Below, one piece after another: positions 56,840 to 64,000 of a DNA stretch of 64,000 nt (positions are counted from its first letter, which is position 1; each line of letters begins with the position of its first letter). The DNA is taken from positions 620,001 to 684,000 of the forward strand of contig JARULA010000001.1 of the NCBI GenBank assembly GCA_029688995.1, read 5' to 3'. The DNA comes from Marinilabiliaceae bacterium ANBcel2. GTDB taxonomy: Bacteria > Bacteroidota > Bacteroidia > Bacteroidales > Marinilabiliaceae. A model generated the notes under the pieces. The model searched no databases. It was not told the DNA's origin and was given only the letters and a program-made list of their open reading frames with translations. A program made the translations under genes and the position numbers.

Positions 56840-58837
56840 CTATTGCACAATAAATTTAGAGGTTTTGACAGTTTGACCGTACTCGCCTGCAATTTTTATA
56901 ATATATAGTCCCGGATTAAAATCTGAGAGATCAACCTGAATATTATAATTCTCAAAAAGTGATGAAAAAACCATATTGCCCGTCAAACTATAAATTGTAA
57001 CCTCCCGGGCCAAACCGGAAGTGTGAACATTCAAATAATCAGTTGCCGGATTGGGAAATATAGAGATCTTGCCTCTGTCATAACTATTTTCAATATTAAC
57101 AGGATCTTCCCAACCGGGAATAGGATCTCCCGATAACATAATATTATCAAACCGATTATTTCCACTAATACCGGTATTATTATCACCTGTAAAGAGTATT
57201 CGCATCATCAACTCCTCGCAATTATTAACAGCATCTATATGCGAAAGATCAAAAGAGAATATTGTATATGAAGTAGAAAGATTAGTAATCTCTTCAATCA
57301 TCTCCCAGTTAGCTCCACCATCAACAGAGTAGTAAACCGTTTGCTGATCGGGCCCGTTATTTGAGCGGTGAACAACGTATGAGAAGTTAAGGCTCTCATA
57401 TCCTGCAGAAGAGGCATCAATCAAAAGCTCCCTGTCAAATGAAGGATTACGAACCCGTAAAGCATACCCCTTTTCAGCCCGATCATACAGATTTATTTTG
57501 GAACCTGGATCATACCTGTCCATATACCCTTCACCCGAACCTCTATATCTTATCTCTGCATCACGTATTGAAGAGTGGTCCGACTCTATCATTGAAATTT
57601 CATCCTCATCACTCAAATCATTAAAGTGCCAGTAATGAAACACCTCTTCTCCTTTATCAACTTTAAATAGCGCTTTAGCATATAATAGTTCTCCGGTCAT
57701 CTCTAAATTATAGTTGGCAGAGTTGGATAAAATATAACCCTCTTCATCTACCCAGCTATCAAAAAGAAATCCATCACCGGCTTCAGCTACAAGAGTAACA
57801 TCATCATATAACAAATAATCATCGCCCCCCAATACTGTGCCGGCACCGGGCCAGCCATTTTCAACCTCAAAAGTATAACCGGGAAGCAGCACATCAAACA
57901 TATCACTCTCTACGGATAAATATCCATCAGCATCAGCTCCCAGCACAACAGTAGTTTCACTTTCATTATACTTTAAATTATCAAAAAGCAGGTAGCTTCT
58001 GCCGGCCTCTGCTACAGCAGTTATATCCCCATCCAGATCACCTGCTCCATCTACAACCCGCAGAGTTACCTCTGTATCATTATCAACTGCAGCACTATTA
58101 CCCTCTTCATCCAAAAAATAGAGTACAACAGAAAAAGGATAACCCAAATAAATATCATTACCACCGTGAACCTTCCCAAACGATAACTCAGAAGGTGTTC
58201 CCTCACTAACGGGCATACCCGAAACCTGAAAATCTCTAACTCGCCAGTTACCTCCAGGACGATAAGCATCACCTCCATCATCTGCATCTCTGGCTCTATG
58301 ATACGCCACATTAGAGCCAAAATCTATATCGGGTTCACCCGGATTAAAAGCTACAGGAGAATATATTGAAACAACTCTTATCCCAAAATCGGGATTGTCA
58401 TGAACCTCTTCATTATCTGAAAAATCAAGAGTTACAAAATGGAAAATATCTCTGGGATTTAATCCCCCCATGTTGTCTCCATACTCTTCCCAAGTATCCC
58501 CTCCATCGGTGGTATATTCAAAAAGAGCCCATCTGCTGGCAGTTCCTGAAGCACGCTGTTCAAAAGTTATTGTTATATCCTCAAAGCCCAAAGTGCTAAA
58601 CATAAACTCTACCCCGGCTGTTCCCGAAAGCTCTCCCTGTTTGGGGAAATTATAAAACCTCCATCCAGACTCTGAATCTACAGAGTGTTCTGTAGTTCCA
58701 CCCGTTAAAGATGCAGAACCAATTCCAAACGAAGGATCTGTTGTCCCATCAAAATCCCACTTAACAATAGTGCTTTTTTGACCTGTTAACGACATAGAGA
58801 ACAGAAACACTAAAAGCATTGTATAGAGTTGTCTCAT
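56840..58837 (-). CDS. Secreted beta-rich protein with T9SS type A sorting domain
   Basis: The 665-residue protein has a signal peptide (MRQLYTMLLVFLFSMSLTGQ), an N-terminal region with repeated sandwich-like segments (about 25-210, IVKWDFDGTTDPSFG, ITITFEQRASGTASRWALFEYTTDGGDTWEEYG), an Ig-like middle with GNSAAVDNDTEVTLRVVDGAGDLDGD, and a second sandwich (about 415-585). The end (about 592-665) is a type A C-terminal domain: KISIFPNPATDYLNV, REVTIYSLTGNMVFS, VDLSDFNPGLYIIKI, and a short basic-hydrophobic tail. It would be exported by T9SS and anchored or released. No catalytic motif is recognised. It sits between a lipoprotein (31 nt upstream) and the FAD/Fe-S gene. Confidence 0.88.
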   Translation of the reverse strand: MRQLYTMLLVFLFSMSLTGQKSTIVKWDFDGTTDPSFGIGSASLTGGTTEHSVDSESGWRFYNFPKQGELSGTAGVEFMFSTLGFEDITITFEQRASGTASRWALFEYTTDGGDTWEEYGDNMGGLNPRDIFHFVTLDFSDNEEVHDNPDFGIRVVSIYSPVAFNPGEPDIDFGSNVAYHRARDADDGGDAYRPGGNWRVRDFQVSGMPVSEGTPSELSFGKVHGGNDIYLGYPFSVVLYFLDEEGNSAAVDNDTEVTLRVVDGAGDLDGDITAVAEAGRSYLLFDNLKYNESETTVVLGADADGYLSVESDMFDVLLPGYTFEVENGWPGAGTVLGGDDYLLYDDVTLVAEAGDGFLFDSWVDEEGYILSNSANYNLEMTGELLYAKALFKVDKGEEVFHYWHFNDLSDEDEISMIESDHSSIRDAEIRYRGSGEGYMDRYDPGSKINLYDRAEKGYALRVRNPSFDRELLIDASSAGYESLNFSYVVHRSNNGPDQQTVYYSVDGGANWEMIEEITNLSTSYTIFSFDLSHIDAVNNCEELMMRILFTGDNNTGISGNNRFDNIMLSGDPIPGWEDPVNIENSYDRGKISIFPNPATDYLNVHTSGLAREVTIYSLTGNMVFSSLFENYNIQVDLSDFNPGLYIIKIAGEYGQTVKTSKFIVQ

Positions 58838-58868
58838 AATTGAACCACTTTAAATTAAAATTTAAACA

Positions 58869-59762
58869 CTAAGGTAGCTTAACTTTAAAGATATATGCAA
58901 ATCCATCATCATCTTCTTCACTTGTTATATATAAAGTTTTACTATCGTAAAATGCAATTCCTTCACTCTGCCCGATATCATTAGTAAACACATACTGCTT
59001 TATATCACCTTCAAAAAAACGCCCTTTTGGATAATTGGTAAAAGAGAGTATGCCTGAGCGGGTTAAAAGTACCATCTCACCGGTTTTAAAATTTATATCA
59101 GCTCCGGTCACCCTCATATGTCGCTCATTTTCATCTATAAATAACGAATCAATTGGCGCAAGAGTATATTCTGAAGGTTTATCAGGAACAGCATACATTT
59201 TTGTATAACCTGTTAAAGGTTCGCTACGATCTTTTGTAAAAAGGTATAATGAGTCGTTACTCCATACAACCCCTTCAACACAAAAATTACGTCTCTCTTT
59301 TAAGGGAGGAAACTCTTTTTGATCTTCATAAGAGATATTTATAACCAGTGCTGTAATCTCATCCCCCTCAACAGTGTCAGGATCAGGAATACGATAAATA
59401 GCAAGATCCCTGCGATCGTTATCATTATTACCGGTATCGCATATGTAGATATTCCCGTCACGATCGGCAGCAAGATCTTCCCAATCAATATTTCTAACAT
59501 TTGAGACAATTAAAGTTCTTAAGAGATTTCCATTCGAGTCAATTTGAAACAGCTCATTACTGTTACCTGAATCATTATGTGTCCATATATTACCCGATTG
59601 AGTAACAATTAAACCTGAACTTTCGGGAATTACCGAAGGCAACTCACCTTTGGTTACTGGTATAATGGATTCTACAGGATACCCGGCCGGACTCTTAATA
59701 CTGTTATCACAACCAAACATAAGGGGAGGTAGTGTAAGAAGAAAAAGGAAGAGTAGCTTCAT
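58869..59762 (-). CDS. Beta-propeller-like lipoprotein (SdiA-regulated-like)
   Basis: The 297-residue protein has a lipoprotein signal peptide with lipobox MFGC (Cys near residue 18). The rest alternates blade-like stretches: ESSGLIVTQSGNIWTHNDSGNSNELFQID, WEDLAADRDGNIYICDTGNNDNDRRDLAIYRI, VEGVVWSNDSLYLFTKDRS, and GQSEGIAFYDSKTLYITSEEDDDGFAYIF. These resemble SdiA-regulated/NHL-type propellers, often described as esterase-like or sugar-binding. Predicted lipid anchoring is in the cell envelope. It heads a probable three-gene unit with the T9SS cargo and FAD/Fe-S genes. No catalytic residues can be assigned. Confidence 0.8.
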   Translation of the reverse strand: MKLLFLFLLTLPPLMFGCDNSIKSPAGYPVESIIPVTKGELPSVIPESSGLIVTQSGNIWTHNDSGNSNELFQIDSNGNLLRTLIVSNVRNIDWEDLAADRDGNIYICDTGNNDNDRRDLAIYRIPDPDTVEGDEITALVINISYEDQKEFPPLKERRNFCVEGVVWSNDSLYLFTKDRSEPLTGYTKMYAVPDKPSEYTLAPIDSLFIDENERHMRVTGADINFKTGEMVLLTRSGILSFTNYPKGRFFEGDIKQYVFTNDIGQSEGIAFYDSKTLYITSEEDDDGFAYIFKVKLP

Positions 59763-60394
59763 AACAGTAATGGTTATTGGGTGACCCCGACGGGATCATA
59801 TCATCATGCTATAATTCGCAGTAAATCAACTGATTAAAAACAAGGTTTTTTGTTTGTTCACCGCTTTGTTCTCATTCATTTTGATGTGAAATGTGCGGTT
59901 CTGAACTTCGTTAAGCTTACTACAAATCTATTGATTTTGTTGCTGATATCCAATAAGTTTTAATGCATTTTGATGCGTTTTATTGCATTTGCATTTTGCT
60001 TTTCTGAATGTTTCTTGTTCAAAATGTGTTATTTCTTATCAAACTTTATTAGAATGGTGTTTTTTGGTAAGGACTGATGTTGATATCTTTACTTTTCTCC
60101 TTCAATAGTGATGAAAAAATGAATGATTTGACATGAAATCGAGGGTATTGTGGTATTTCGTTTTAGTTATTAAAAACGCGTTCATATCAGATTGAATCAA
60201 AGTGTATCATATTTAACTAAATATGATGCTTGCAGGAGGGAGAAATAAATGCGGAGTGCATGATTTTAATTGATTATGATATGATATTGCGGGTTTTATG
60301 CTATTTGAATTGTGCTTATTAAAACTTTTCTATATCAAACTATACTATATTATGGCTTTTTATACATTTCGAAAGTGGCTTAAGGCGTTATAAA
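59763..60394. other. 632-bp region without a credible gene beside the IS element
   Basis: Stops occur often in all frames. Notable features: a perfect 9-bp hairpin with 4-nt loop (ATCATATTT at 60206-60214, AAATATGAT at 60219-60227) followed closely by a purine-rich AGGAGGGAGAAA run and an ATG that opens only four codons; and a stretch near 59960-60005 with several TGCATTT/TGCGTTT repeats. It looks like decayed or regulatory DNA. Nothing supports a product. Confidence 0.4.
60206..60227. repeat. Perfect hairpin in the gene-free region
   Basis: ATCATATTT-AACT-AAATATGAT, 9-bp arms and a 4-nt loop. No T-tract follows on either strand, so it is not a standard terminator. Could be a protein-binding palindrome. 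Confidence 0.4.
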
Positions 60395-60544
60395 TTAATC
60401 CCTAATATATTCTTTTACCTCATCGGGGGTGAAACCGGCAAATTCGGCGAACTCATTTATGGTTATGAACTGATGAGGTTGTTTGCCAAGTTTCTTGCGA
60501 ATGGTGTAGACTTCCCCTTTATTGGACAACTGCAAAATAGACAT
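60395..60544 (-). pseudogene. Hybrid ORF: C-terminal remnant of a host gene fused to the IS end
   Basis: A 49-codon frame starts inside the right end of the IS3 element and leaves it at 60505. About 36 residues (IRKKLGKQPHQFITINEFAEFAGFTPDEVKEYIRD) lie in host DNA. That part is helix-rich with a helix-turn-helix flavour (INEFAEFAGFTPDEV) and ends at a natural stop. I read it as the 3' remnant of a gene cut by the IS, reopened by an in-frame ATG in the element. No matching 5' half was convincingly found beyond 61831: the same frame continues there for only about 20 codons before a stop. The original gene is not identified. Confidence 0.4.
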
Positions 60545-60596
60545 TTTTTTCTTTAACCATATTTCTAAATACTTTTTCAGTGAGCTAAGTGATCCT

Positions 60597-60639
60597 GTCA
60601 AGGGCGGCTGAGGCACGAAGCCGTTTATATACCCTTGAC
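60597..60639. repeat. Double inverted repeat after IS orfB
   Basis: GTCAAGGG (60597-60604) pairs with CCCTTGAC (60632-60639); inside, CGGCT (60605-60609) pairs with AGCCG (60619-60623). The right arm overlaps the last codons of orfB. It may block read-through or transposase translation; function unknown. Confidence 0.5.
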
Positions 60640-61498
60640 TGGTTCACGCAGCGAACTTTCTTTGCTGTTTAAAATATGGTGGAGCTCATTCTCTTTCATA
60701 TATTCTAAGGGACTTTTCCCATTTAGTGACTTGTGTGGATGGTATTCATTGTAATCATCTATCCATTCCGCTGCTAGCTGACGAACTTGGTTTAGGTTAT
60801 TAAACAGGTATGCATCAAGTATATCCTCTCTAAAAAACCGGTTAAATCTTTCAATGTATGCGTTTTGAGTAGGTTTTCCTGGTTGTATATGTTTTATCCT
60901 GATTTTGTTTTCTTCTGCCCATTGTAGAAGGGCATTCGAGATGAACTCGGGACCATTGTCAACACGTATTTCCATTGGTTTTCCGCGCCAGAAGATGACC
61001 TCCTCTAATGTTTGTATTACCCGTTAAGCTGGCAATGAAAAATCGGGTTCGATGGCCAAGGCTTCTCTGTTATAATCATCCATAATGTTTAAGACACGAA
61101 AACGGCGACCATAAATCAGGCTATCACTCATGAAGTCCATCGACCAGGTATGATTGATTCCTGTTGGCTGTTGTAGCCATTCTTTAGTACGAGCCGGAAG
61201 CCTTCGTTTTCGCTTCCTGCGTAGGTTCAATTGCATCATGCGATAGACTCTCAACACCCGCTTGCGGTTCCACTTGAGGCCTTCGTTTCGGATTCGTCCA
61301 TAATATTCATCAAAGCCGCGTGTTGGTAATTTTTCGGCCATTTTATTTAACTTTTAACAACCTCACTGTCATCTCGTTTGCTTTCGTAGTACCACATGGA
61401 ACGGTGCAATCCTGTTAATCGACACGCCCTGCCGATGCTGATGGAATATGAGGACACCAAGTATTCTGCTCGTTCTTTTTTCTCGCAGGGCTTTAGAG
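60625..61498 (-). pseudogene. IS3-family transposase orfB (DDE), frameshifted and interrupted by a stop
   Basis: Read in the -1 frame from the orfA slippery site, the product starts ALKPCEKKERAEYLVSSYSI and has the IS3 helix-turn-helix region, then the DDE integrase core: [12 protein letters not shown] (first Asp), VDNGPEFISNALLQWAEENKIRIKHIQPG (second Asp) and NAYIERFNRFFREDIL (Glu). Two lesions break it. One A is missing from an A-run at 61352-61355 (minus strand), which shifts the frame before [21 protein letters not shown] at 61024-61026 sits between SLPA and RVIQTLEEVIFWRGKP, in the same frame. The catalytic residues themselves are intact, so decay looks recent. Confidence 0.85.
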
Positions 61499-61759
61499 CT
61501 TTTTTCCGAGGAGGTCCTTTAACATTAAATTATCTAAGCTCTGATCTGCATACATTTGCTTTAGTTTGCGATTCTCTGCTTCAAGTTCCTTTAGTCGCTT
61601 TAAATGAGGAACTTCCATGCCAGAATATTTCTTACGCCAATTATACAACGTTGCCTTCGAAATGCCATGGTTCCGACATACGCTTTGAGCATCTATGCCA
61701 CTTTCATACTCTTTGATGATCTTAATGATCTGACTCTCGGTAAATCTTGTCTTTTTCAT
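61493..61759 (-). CDS. IS3-family transposase OrfA (helix-turn-helix and leucine zipper)
   Basis: An intact 88-residue protein. The HTH_Tnp_1 domain reads MKKTRFTESQIIKIIKEYESGIDAQSVCRNHGISKATLYNWRKKYSGMEV (about 1-50), followed by a coiled coil (HLKRLKELEAENRKLKQMYADQSLDNLMLKDLL, about 52-86). OrfA binds the IS ends and, fused to OrfB by -1 frameshifting, makes the transposase. The slippery AAAAAAG lies at 61499-61505 (minus strand), just before the stop. Because orfB is broken, OrfA alone may act only as a repressor. Start at 61759 is a standard ATG about 70 bp inside the left inverted repeat. Confidence 0.9.
   Translation of the reverse strand: MKKTRFTESQIIKIIKEYESGIDAQSVCRNHGISKATLYNWRKKYSGMEVPHLKRLKELEAENRKLKQMYADQSLDNLMLKDLLGKKL
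61499..61505 (-). promoter_or_regulatory. Programmed -1 frameshift site of the IS3 element
   Basis: Minus strand AAAAAAG, the A-AAA-AAG slippery heptamer of IS3-family elements, five bases before the orfA stop codon. Shifting back one base joins orfA to the orfB frame. Confidence 0.7.
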
Positions 61760-62000
61760 GATGATCTTTTGACTGCTTAAAATTAATAAATTGTCTAATT
61801 TTAAGCTGCCCTATTTTTGGGGAAGGCTACAGTGGGAAAACAAAATATATAAGCCGCAACTATCAATTGAACAGCTGGTTGCACTGATTTGGTACTTCAT
61901 ATAGGTTTTATGCTAAAAATAGTTGTTATTGTGCAATCTGGCTAATTAACTTGCAATTTCTTCCACTATAATGGTAGTAGAATCACTTATTTTATTGCAC

Positions 62001-62327
62001 TTAAATATTTAAGTTCTTCTCAAATTTATAATATATCTTACTTGCATGCTGTATAGCCAAAGACATTTCGTTTGAGATAGGTGAATATCTTATTAAACCA
62101 ATACAAAAAGGCAAGAGTTTAAGAAACCAGATGACTGTTCCCAATATGCACATTATTATCATTAAGACAATACGTATTGTACCTTTGGCACTTTTATCAT
62201 CAACACCGGGTAAAAATTGCAATGCTTTAGCTCCAATCAACAGCCATAGGGTGTTTGATATGATAACATATGCCACAATAATTAAAAAACCGCCACCAAT
62301 ATAAGTTATTAACCAATCAGGAATCAT
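62001..62327 (-). CDS. Hypothetical membrane protein (last gene of the AAA/TerB cluster)
   Basis: The 108-residue protein has three hydrophobic segments (about 6-34, a second at about 48-64 and a third at about 65-80: IRIVLMIIMCILGTVIWFLKLLPFCIGLI) and an amphipathic C-terminal tail (SLAIQHASKIYYKFEKNL). No family recognised. It starts 2 nt after the upstream gene, so translation is coupled. It shares strand and spacing with the TerB-like and AAA+ genes, which suggests one operon. It is the gene nearest to the IS element. Confidence 0.7.
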   Translation of the reverse strand: MIPDWLITYIGGGFLIIVAYVIISNTLWLLIGAKALQFLPGVDDKSAKGTIRIVLMIIMCILGTVIWFLKLLPFCIGLIRYSPISNEMSLAIQHASKIYYKFEKNLNI

Positions 62328-62329
62328 AC

Positions 62330-62770
62330 TTATACTTTACGTTTATTTGCAATTTCAGACAGCATAAAATCTCTTGCTTCTCCTTCTGAGATTTCCTGAA
62401 TCAAACGTTGGGCATCATCAAACTGCCTTTGATTCATTTTATAAACGGCAATTTCAATATATAACTCTTCAGAAGCCATTTGGTCATATTTAGCAGGGTT
62501 ATTTTTTACGCGTGCAATTATTTCTGTAGGCATAAGATTTTTAAGATTATCCCCCATTTCAAGCTGTTTGGAGTCGCTAACGTTTGCCTTGGCCTTTTCC
62601 CATTGTTCATTCATCCACTGAACACCACGAGCAGTTTTCTCCATTACTTTTTTACTTTCATCCTGAAATTTCACAGCATCACTACCTGTTACTTTGGATG
62701 CAGCTGATTTTACTGAATAAATAATGCCGCTAATAATCATAACTATAACAACAAGTATTAATCTTCCCAT
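62330..62770 (-). CDS. Hypothetical single-helix envelope protein
   Basis: The 146-residue protein has an N-terminal membrane segment (about 4-20, LILVVIVMIISGIIYSV) followed by a charged, helix-rich domain (about 25-146: KKVMEKTARGVQWMNEQWEKAKANV; EIIARVKNNPAKYDQMASEELYIEIAVYKMNQRQFDDAQRLIQEISEG). The last part has a TPR-like or helical-hairpin feel (AVYKMNQRQFDDAQRLI). No named family seen. It is spaced 25 nt from the TerB-like gene and 2 nt from the next, so it sits inside an operon. It is probably a membrane-tethered cytoplasmic or periplasmic helical protein. Confidence 0.7.
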   Translation of the reverse strand: MGRLILVVIVMIISGIIYSVKSAASKVTGSDAVKFQDESKKVMEKTARGVQWMNEQWEKAKANVSDSKQLEMGDNLKNLMPTEIIARVKNNPAKYDQMASEELYIEIAVYKMNQRQFDDAQRLIQEISEGEARDFMLSEIANKRKV

Positions 62771-62795
62771 TACAAAATAATTTAAACTGTTTATG

Positions 62796-63296
62796 TTACT
62801 TTTTAAAATCTATAAAATTAAACTCCGGTAAAGTTTGTTCTTCAAAATATGTATGCTTTAATATCTCAAGATAATCCTTACGAATAACATCCTGTTCAAG
62901 ATATTCTTCGATATCAGGGATTGCATCCAGGATTCTTTTATTAGAAATTTTTAATTTTGAACGAATTATCTTAAAAAAACGAATTTCACTATATTCAATT
63001 ACATCATCTGCTCTTATTGTTCTGACTGCCGTTTTTAATAGTTGAAGTTCTTCTTCCTGAGACAAATTTGATTCTTTGAGCTGGCCAAAATAGTTTTTTA
63101 AGAATTTTTTTCCATCATTATTAATCTGTTGAATAAGATTATTAACTGACTCTTCAATATTTTCAATCTTAAAAAGGTTTTCTTCATTTTCCAAAGCTAC
63201 TATTAACTCAACTTCTCTGTTGTCTATATGTCCGTCACATGCCATGCATGAAAAAGCAGTTAAAAGGAGTAATTCAGAATATTTATCTTCATTCAT
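62796..63296 (-). CDS. TerB-like (tellurite resistance/DjlA-N) domain protein
   Basis: The 166-residue protein is all-helical. The N-terminal block LLLLTAFSCMACDGHIDNREVELIVALENEENLF (about 9-42) has the A-x-DG-ID--E arrangement of the TerB/DjlA-N fold. A second, related block at about 80-105 (LLKTAVRTIRADDVIEYSEIRFFKIIRSKL) repeats the pattern, an internal duplication common in TerB proteins. These domains bind metals or act as adapters in stress and phage-defence-like systems. It lies 115 nt after the AAA+ ATPase gene and 25 nt before a membrane protein gene. Tellurite function is not implied; no other ter genes are seen. Confidence 0.65.
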   Translation of the reverse strand: MNEDKYSELLLLTAFSCMACDGHIDNREVELIVALENEENLFKIENIEESVNNLIQQINNDGKKFLKNYFGQLKESNLSQEEELQLLKTAVRTIRADDVIEYSEIRFFKIIRSKLKISNKRILDAIPDIEEYLEQDVIRKDYLEILKHTYFEEQTLPEFNFIDFKK

Positions 63297-63411
63297 GAGA
63301 TTTTCATTAAGTAAACATTGTAACTATGCATATAATAATAATAATTGATTTAAAAGCTTATCATGATACCACTAAAATAAGGAGTTAAGCTTATAACCTC
63401 GATTGAGTTAT

Positions 63412-64000
63412 TCACTCATTCTTTTCATCGGATTGTCGAAATCCGATTGGTCTGTTTTTATTAACTGAATGAGCTTTACTTTCAAATCGTTGCCGCATTA
63501 ATTCATATTTCTTTATTACGTCAATTCCAACAGTTGGTTTACAGGTGACAATTGTACTTAATAATATTGTTTCTGAAATTAAACATTTTTCTTTTAAAGC
63601 AATACGAGCTGCTTGGTTGACTAATTGCTTAATATCCACAGAAACGTAATTATTTGTTTTTTTTGAAAGCAAAGCAAAGTTAATATTATCATCCACCGGT
63701 CGGTTTTTCAGAAACAATTTGAACATTTCTTTCCTGGCCAAAAAATCAGGTGGAGGTACATAAAACATCTTATCAATTCTACCAGCCCTTAATACGGCTG
63801 CATCAATCAATTCTGGTTGATTTGTTGAGGCAATAACGAAAACATTATCTTTCCCACAATTATTTAATTGGGCTAAAAATTCATTAACTTCTCCCATTTG
63901 ATGATTTGAGGTATTACTATCCCTACTTGGTACAAGTGCATCAAATTCATCAAAATTTAAGATTGTAGGTGCTTCTTTACGAGCTTCATCAAATAAGTTT
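63412..64000 (-). CDS. AAA+ ATPase, C-terminal part (5' end beyond the window)
   Basis: The visible ~195 residues start within the AAA+ core. Walker B reads TILNFDEFDALVPSRDS (a polar Asn in the hydrophobic run, unusual for this motif), sensor 1 VFVIASTNQPELIDAAVL, arginine-finger block LRAGRIDKMFYVPPPD, and the helical lid DNINFALLSKKTNNYVSVDIKQLVNQAARIAL. This is the classic CDC48/FtsH/proteasome-type clade (SRH present). After the lid there is a ~70-residue tail rich in K/R/Q; no zinc-protease domain follows, so it is not FtsH. Walker A lies outside the window. It precedes a TerB-like gene by 115 nt on the same strand. Confidence 0.85.
   Translation of the reverse strand, partial: NLFDEARKEAPTILNFDEFDALVPSRDSNTSNHQMGEVNEFLAQLNNCGKDNVFVIASTNQPELIDAAVLRAGRIDKMFYVPPPDFLARKEMFKLFLKNRPVDDNINFALLSKKTNNYVSVDIKQLVNQAARIALKEKCLISETILLSTIVTCKPTVGIDVIKKYELMRQRFESKAHSVNKNRPIGFRQSDEKNE

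Larger units (their letters stand above)
60505..61831 (-). mobile_element. IS3-family insertion sequence, degenerate (about 1,327 bp)
   Basis: Terminal inverted repeats: TGTAGACTTCCCC reading inward from 60505 and TGTAGCCTTCCCC reading inward from 61831 (minus strand), 12 of 13 identical, with further partial matching (A-T-GG-CA-CT). Between them lie orfA and a disrupted orfB in the IS3 order, with an AAAAAAG slippery site at the junction. Flanks are ATGG (60501-60504) and GTGG (61832-61835), a possible 4-bp target duplication with one mismatch. OrfA resembles the IS407/IS3-group proteins. An internal 43-bp double hairpin follows orfB. The element is almost certainly inactive because orfB is broken twice. 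Confidence 0.8.

Noticed and set aside
60231-60263. Strong AGGAGGGAGAAA ribosome site followed by ATG at 60249
   Set aside because: The frame is only four codons long before a stop and nothing reads on, so no gene is supported.
59763-60394. tRNA or small structured RNA gene beside the IS
   Set aside because: No T-loop GGTTCRA or acceptor-stem pairing was found; only a short A/T hairpin is present.
62796-63296. Tellurite resistance operon
   Set aside because: Only a TerB-like fold is seen; no TerC, TerD or TerZ genes are in the window, so the name would mislead.

Overview
The window is about 64 kb of AT-rich DNA (roughly 37% G+C by eye) from a member of the Bacteroidota. The best fit is a marine or saline Bacteroidales/Marinilabiliales-type organism, but no rRNA is present to prove this. 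The signs are type IX secretion (T9SS) parts and cargo (a Plug protein, PorP/SprF, a type B C-terminal domain and a type A C-terminal domain), a Na+-translocating NADH:quinone reductase (nqrA/nqrB), a TonB receptor followed by a DUF4249 lipoprotein, an ExbB-ExbD-ExbD cluster, weak Shine-Dalgarno sequences, and many TAnnTTTG promoter boxes typical of the phylum.

Layout. 1-5.7 kb: the start of nqrB, then nqrA, a T9SS plug gene, a divisome coiled-coil gene (ftsB/divIC-like), a small membrane protein, a family 2 glycosyltransferase and an OmpH/Skp-like protein. 5.9-28 kb: porP/sprF, preceded by one 20,970-bp gene for a 6,989-residue secreted protein. That protein is built from about 16 N-terminal Cys-led Ig/PKD-like modules, about 35 SprB-type repeats, a linker, 19 copies of a different ~82-residue module, two PKD domains and a T9SS type B sorting domain. 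28-39 kb, plus strand: gdhA-tatD, exbB-membrane protein-exbD-exbD with a strong terminator, a receiver-like/PEP-synthase-like ATP-grasp protein, and a TonB receptor with a DUF4249 lipoprotein. 39-48 kb, minus strand: folE, nitroreductase, an Fe-type and an Mn-type superoxide dismutase side by side, a two-gene asymmetric ABC exporter, plant-type glutamate-cysteine ligase and a GshF-like ATP-grasp ligase. The last four genes look like one thiol (probably glutathione) operon. 48-52 kb: hsp20, a cold-shock-domain gene, aroA and aroB. 52-60 kb: a tandem repeat that supplies the start codon of a small membrane protein, dprA, and an apparent minus-strand operon of lipoprotein, T9SS cargo and FAD/Fe-S oxidoreductase.

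60-64 kb is accessory. A degenerate IS3-family element (60505-61831) has recognisable terminal inverted repeats and a double-broken orfB. To its right lies a minus-strand cluster of an AAA+ ATPase (cut by the window edge), a TerB-like protein and two small membrane proteins. No function can be assigned to this cluster, and it is the most likely place for something undescribed.

Themes: cell-surface display and probably gliding or adhesion (giant SprB-like protein with PorP, plus Plug), energised outer-membrane uptake (ExbB/D, TonB receptor), and tolerance of oxygen by a probably facultative or micro-oxic organism (two SODs, nitroreductase, thiol synthesis). No tRNA, rRNA or CRISPR array was found. 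Domain positions are read by eye, and family names rest on recognised motifs, not on database searches.
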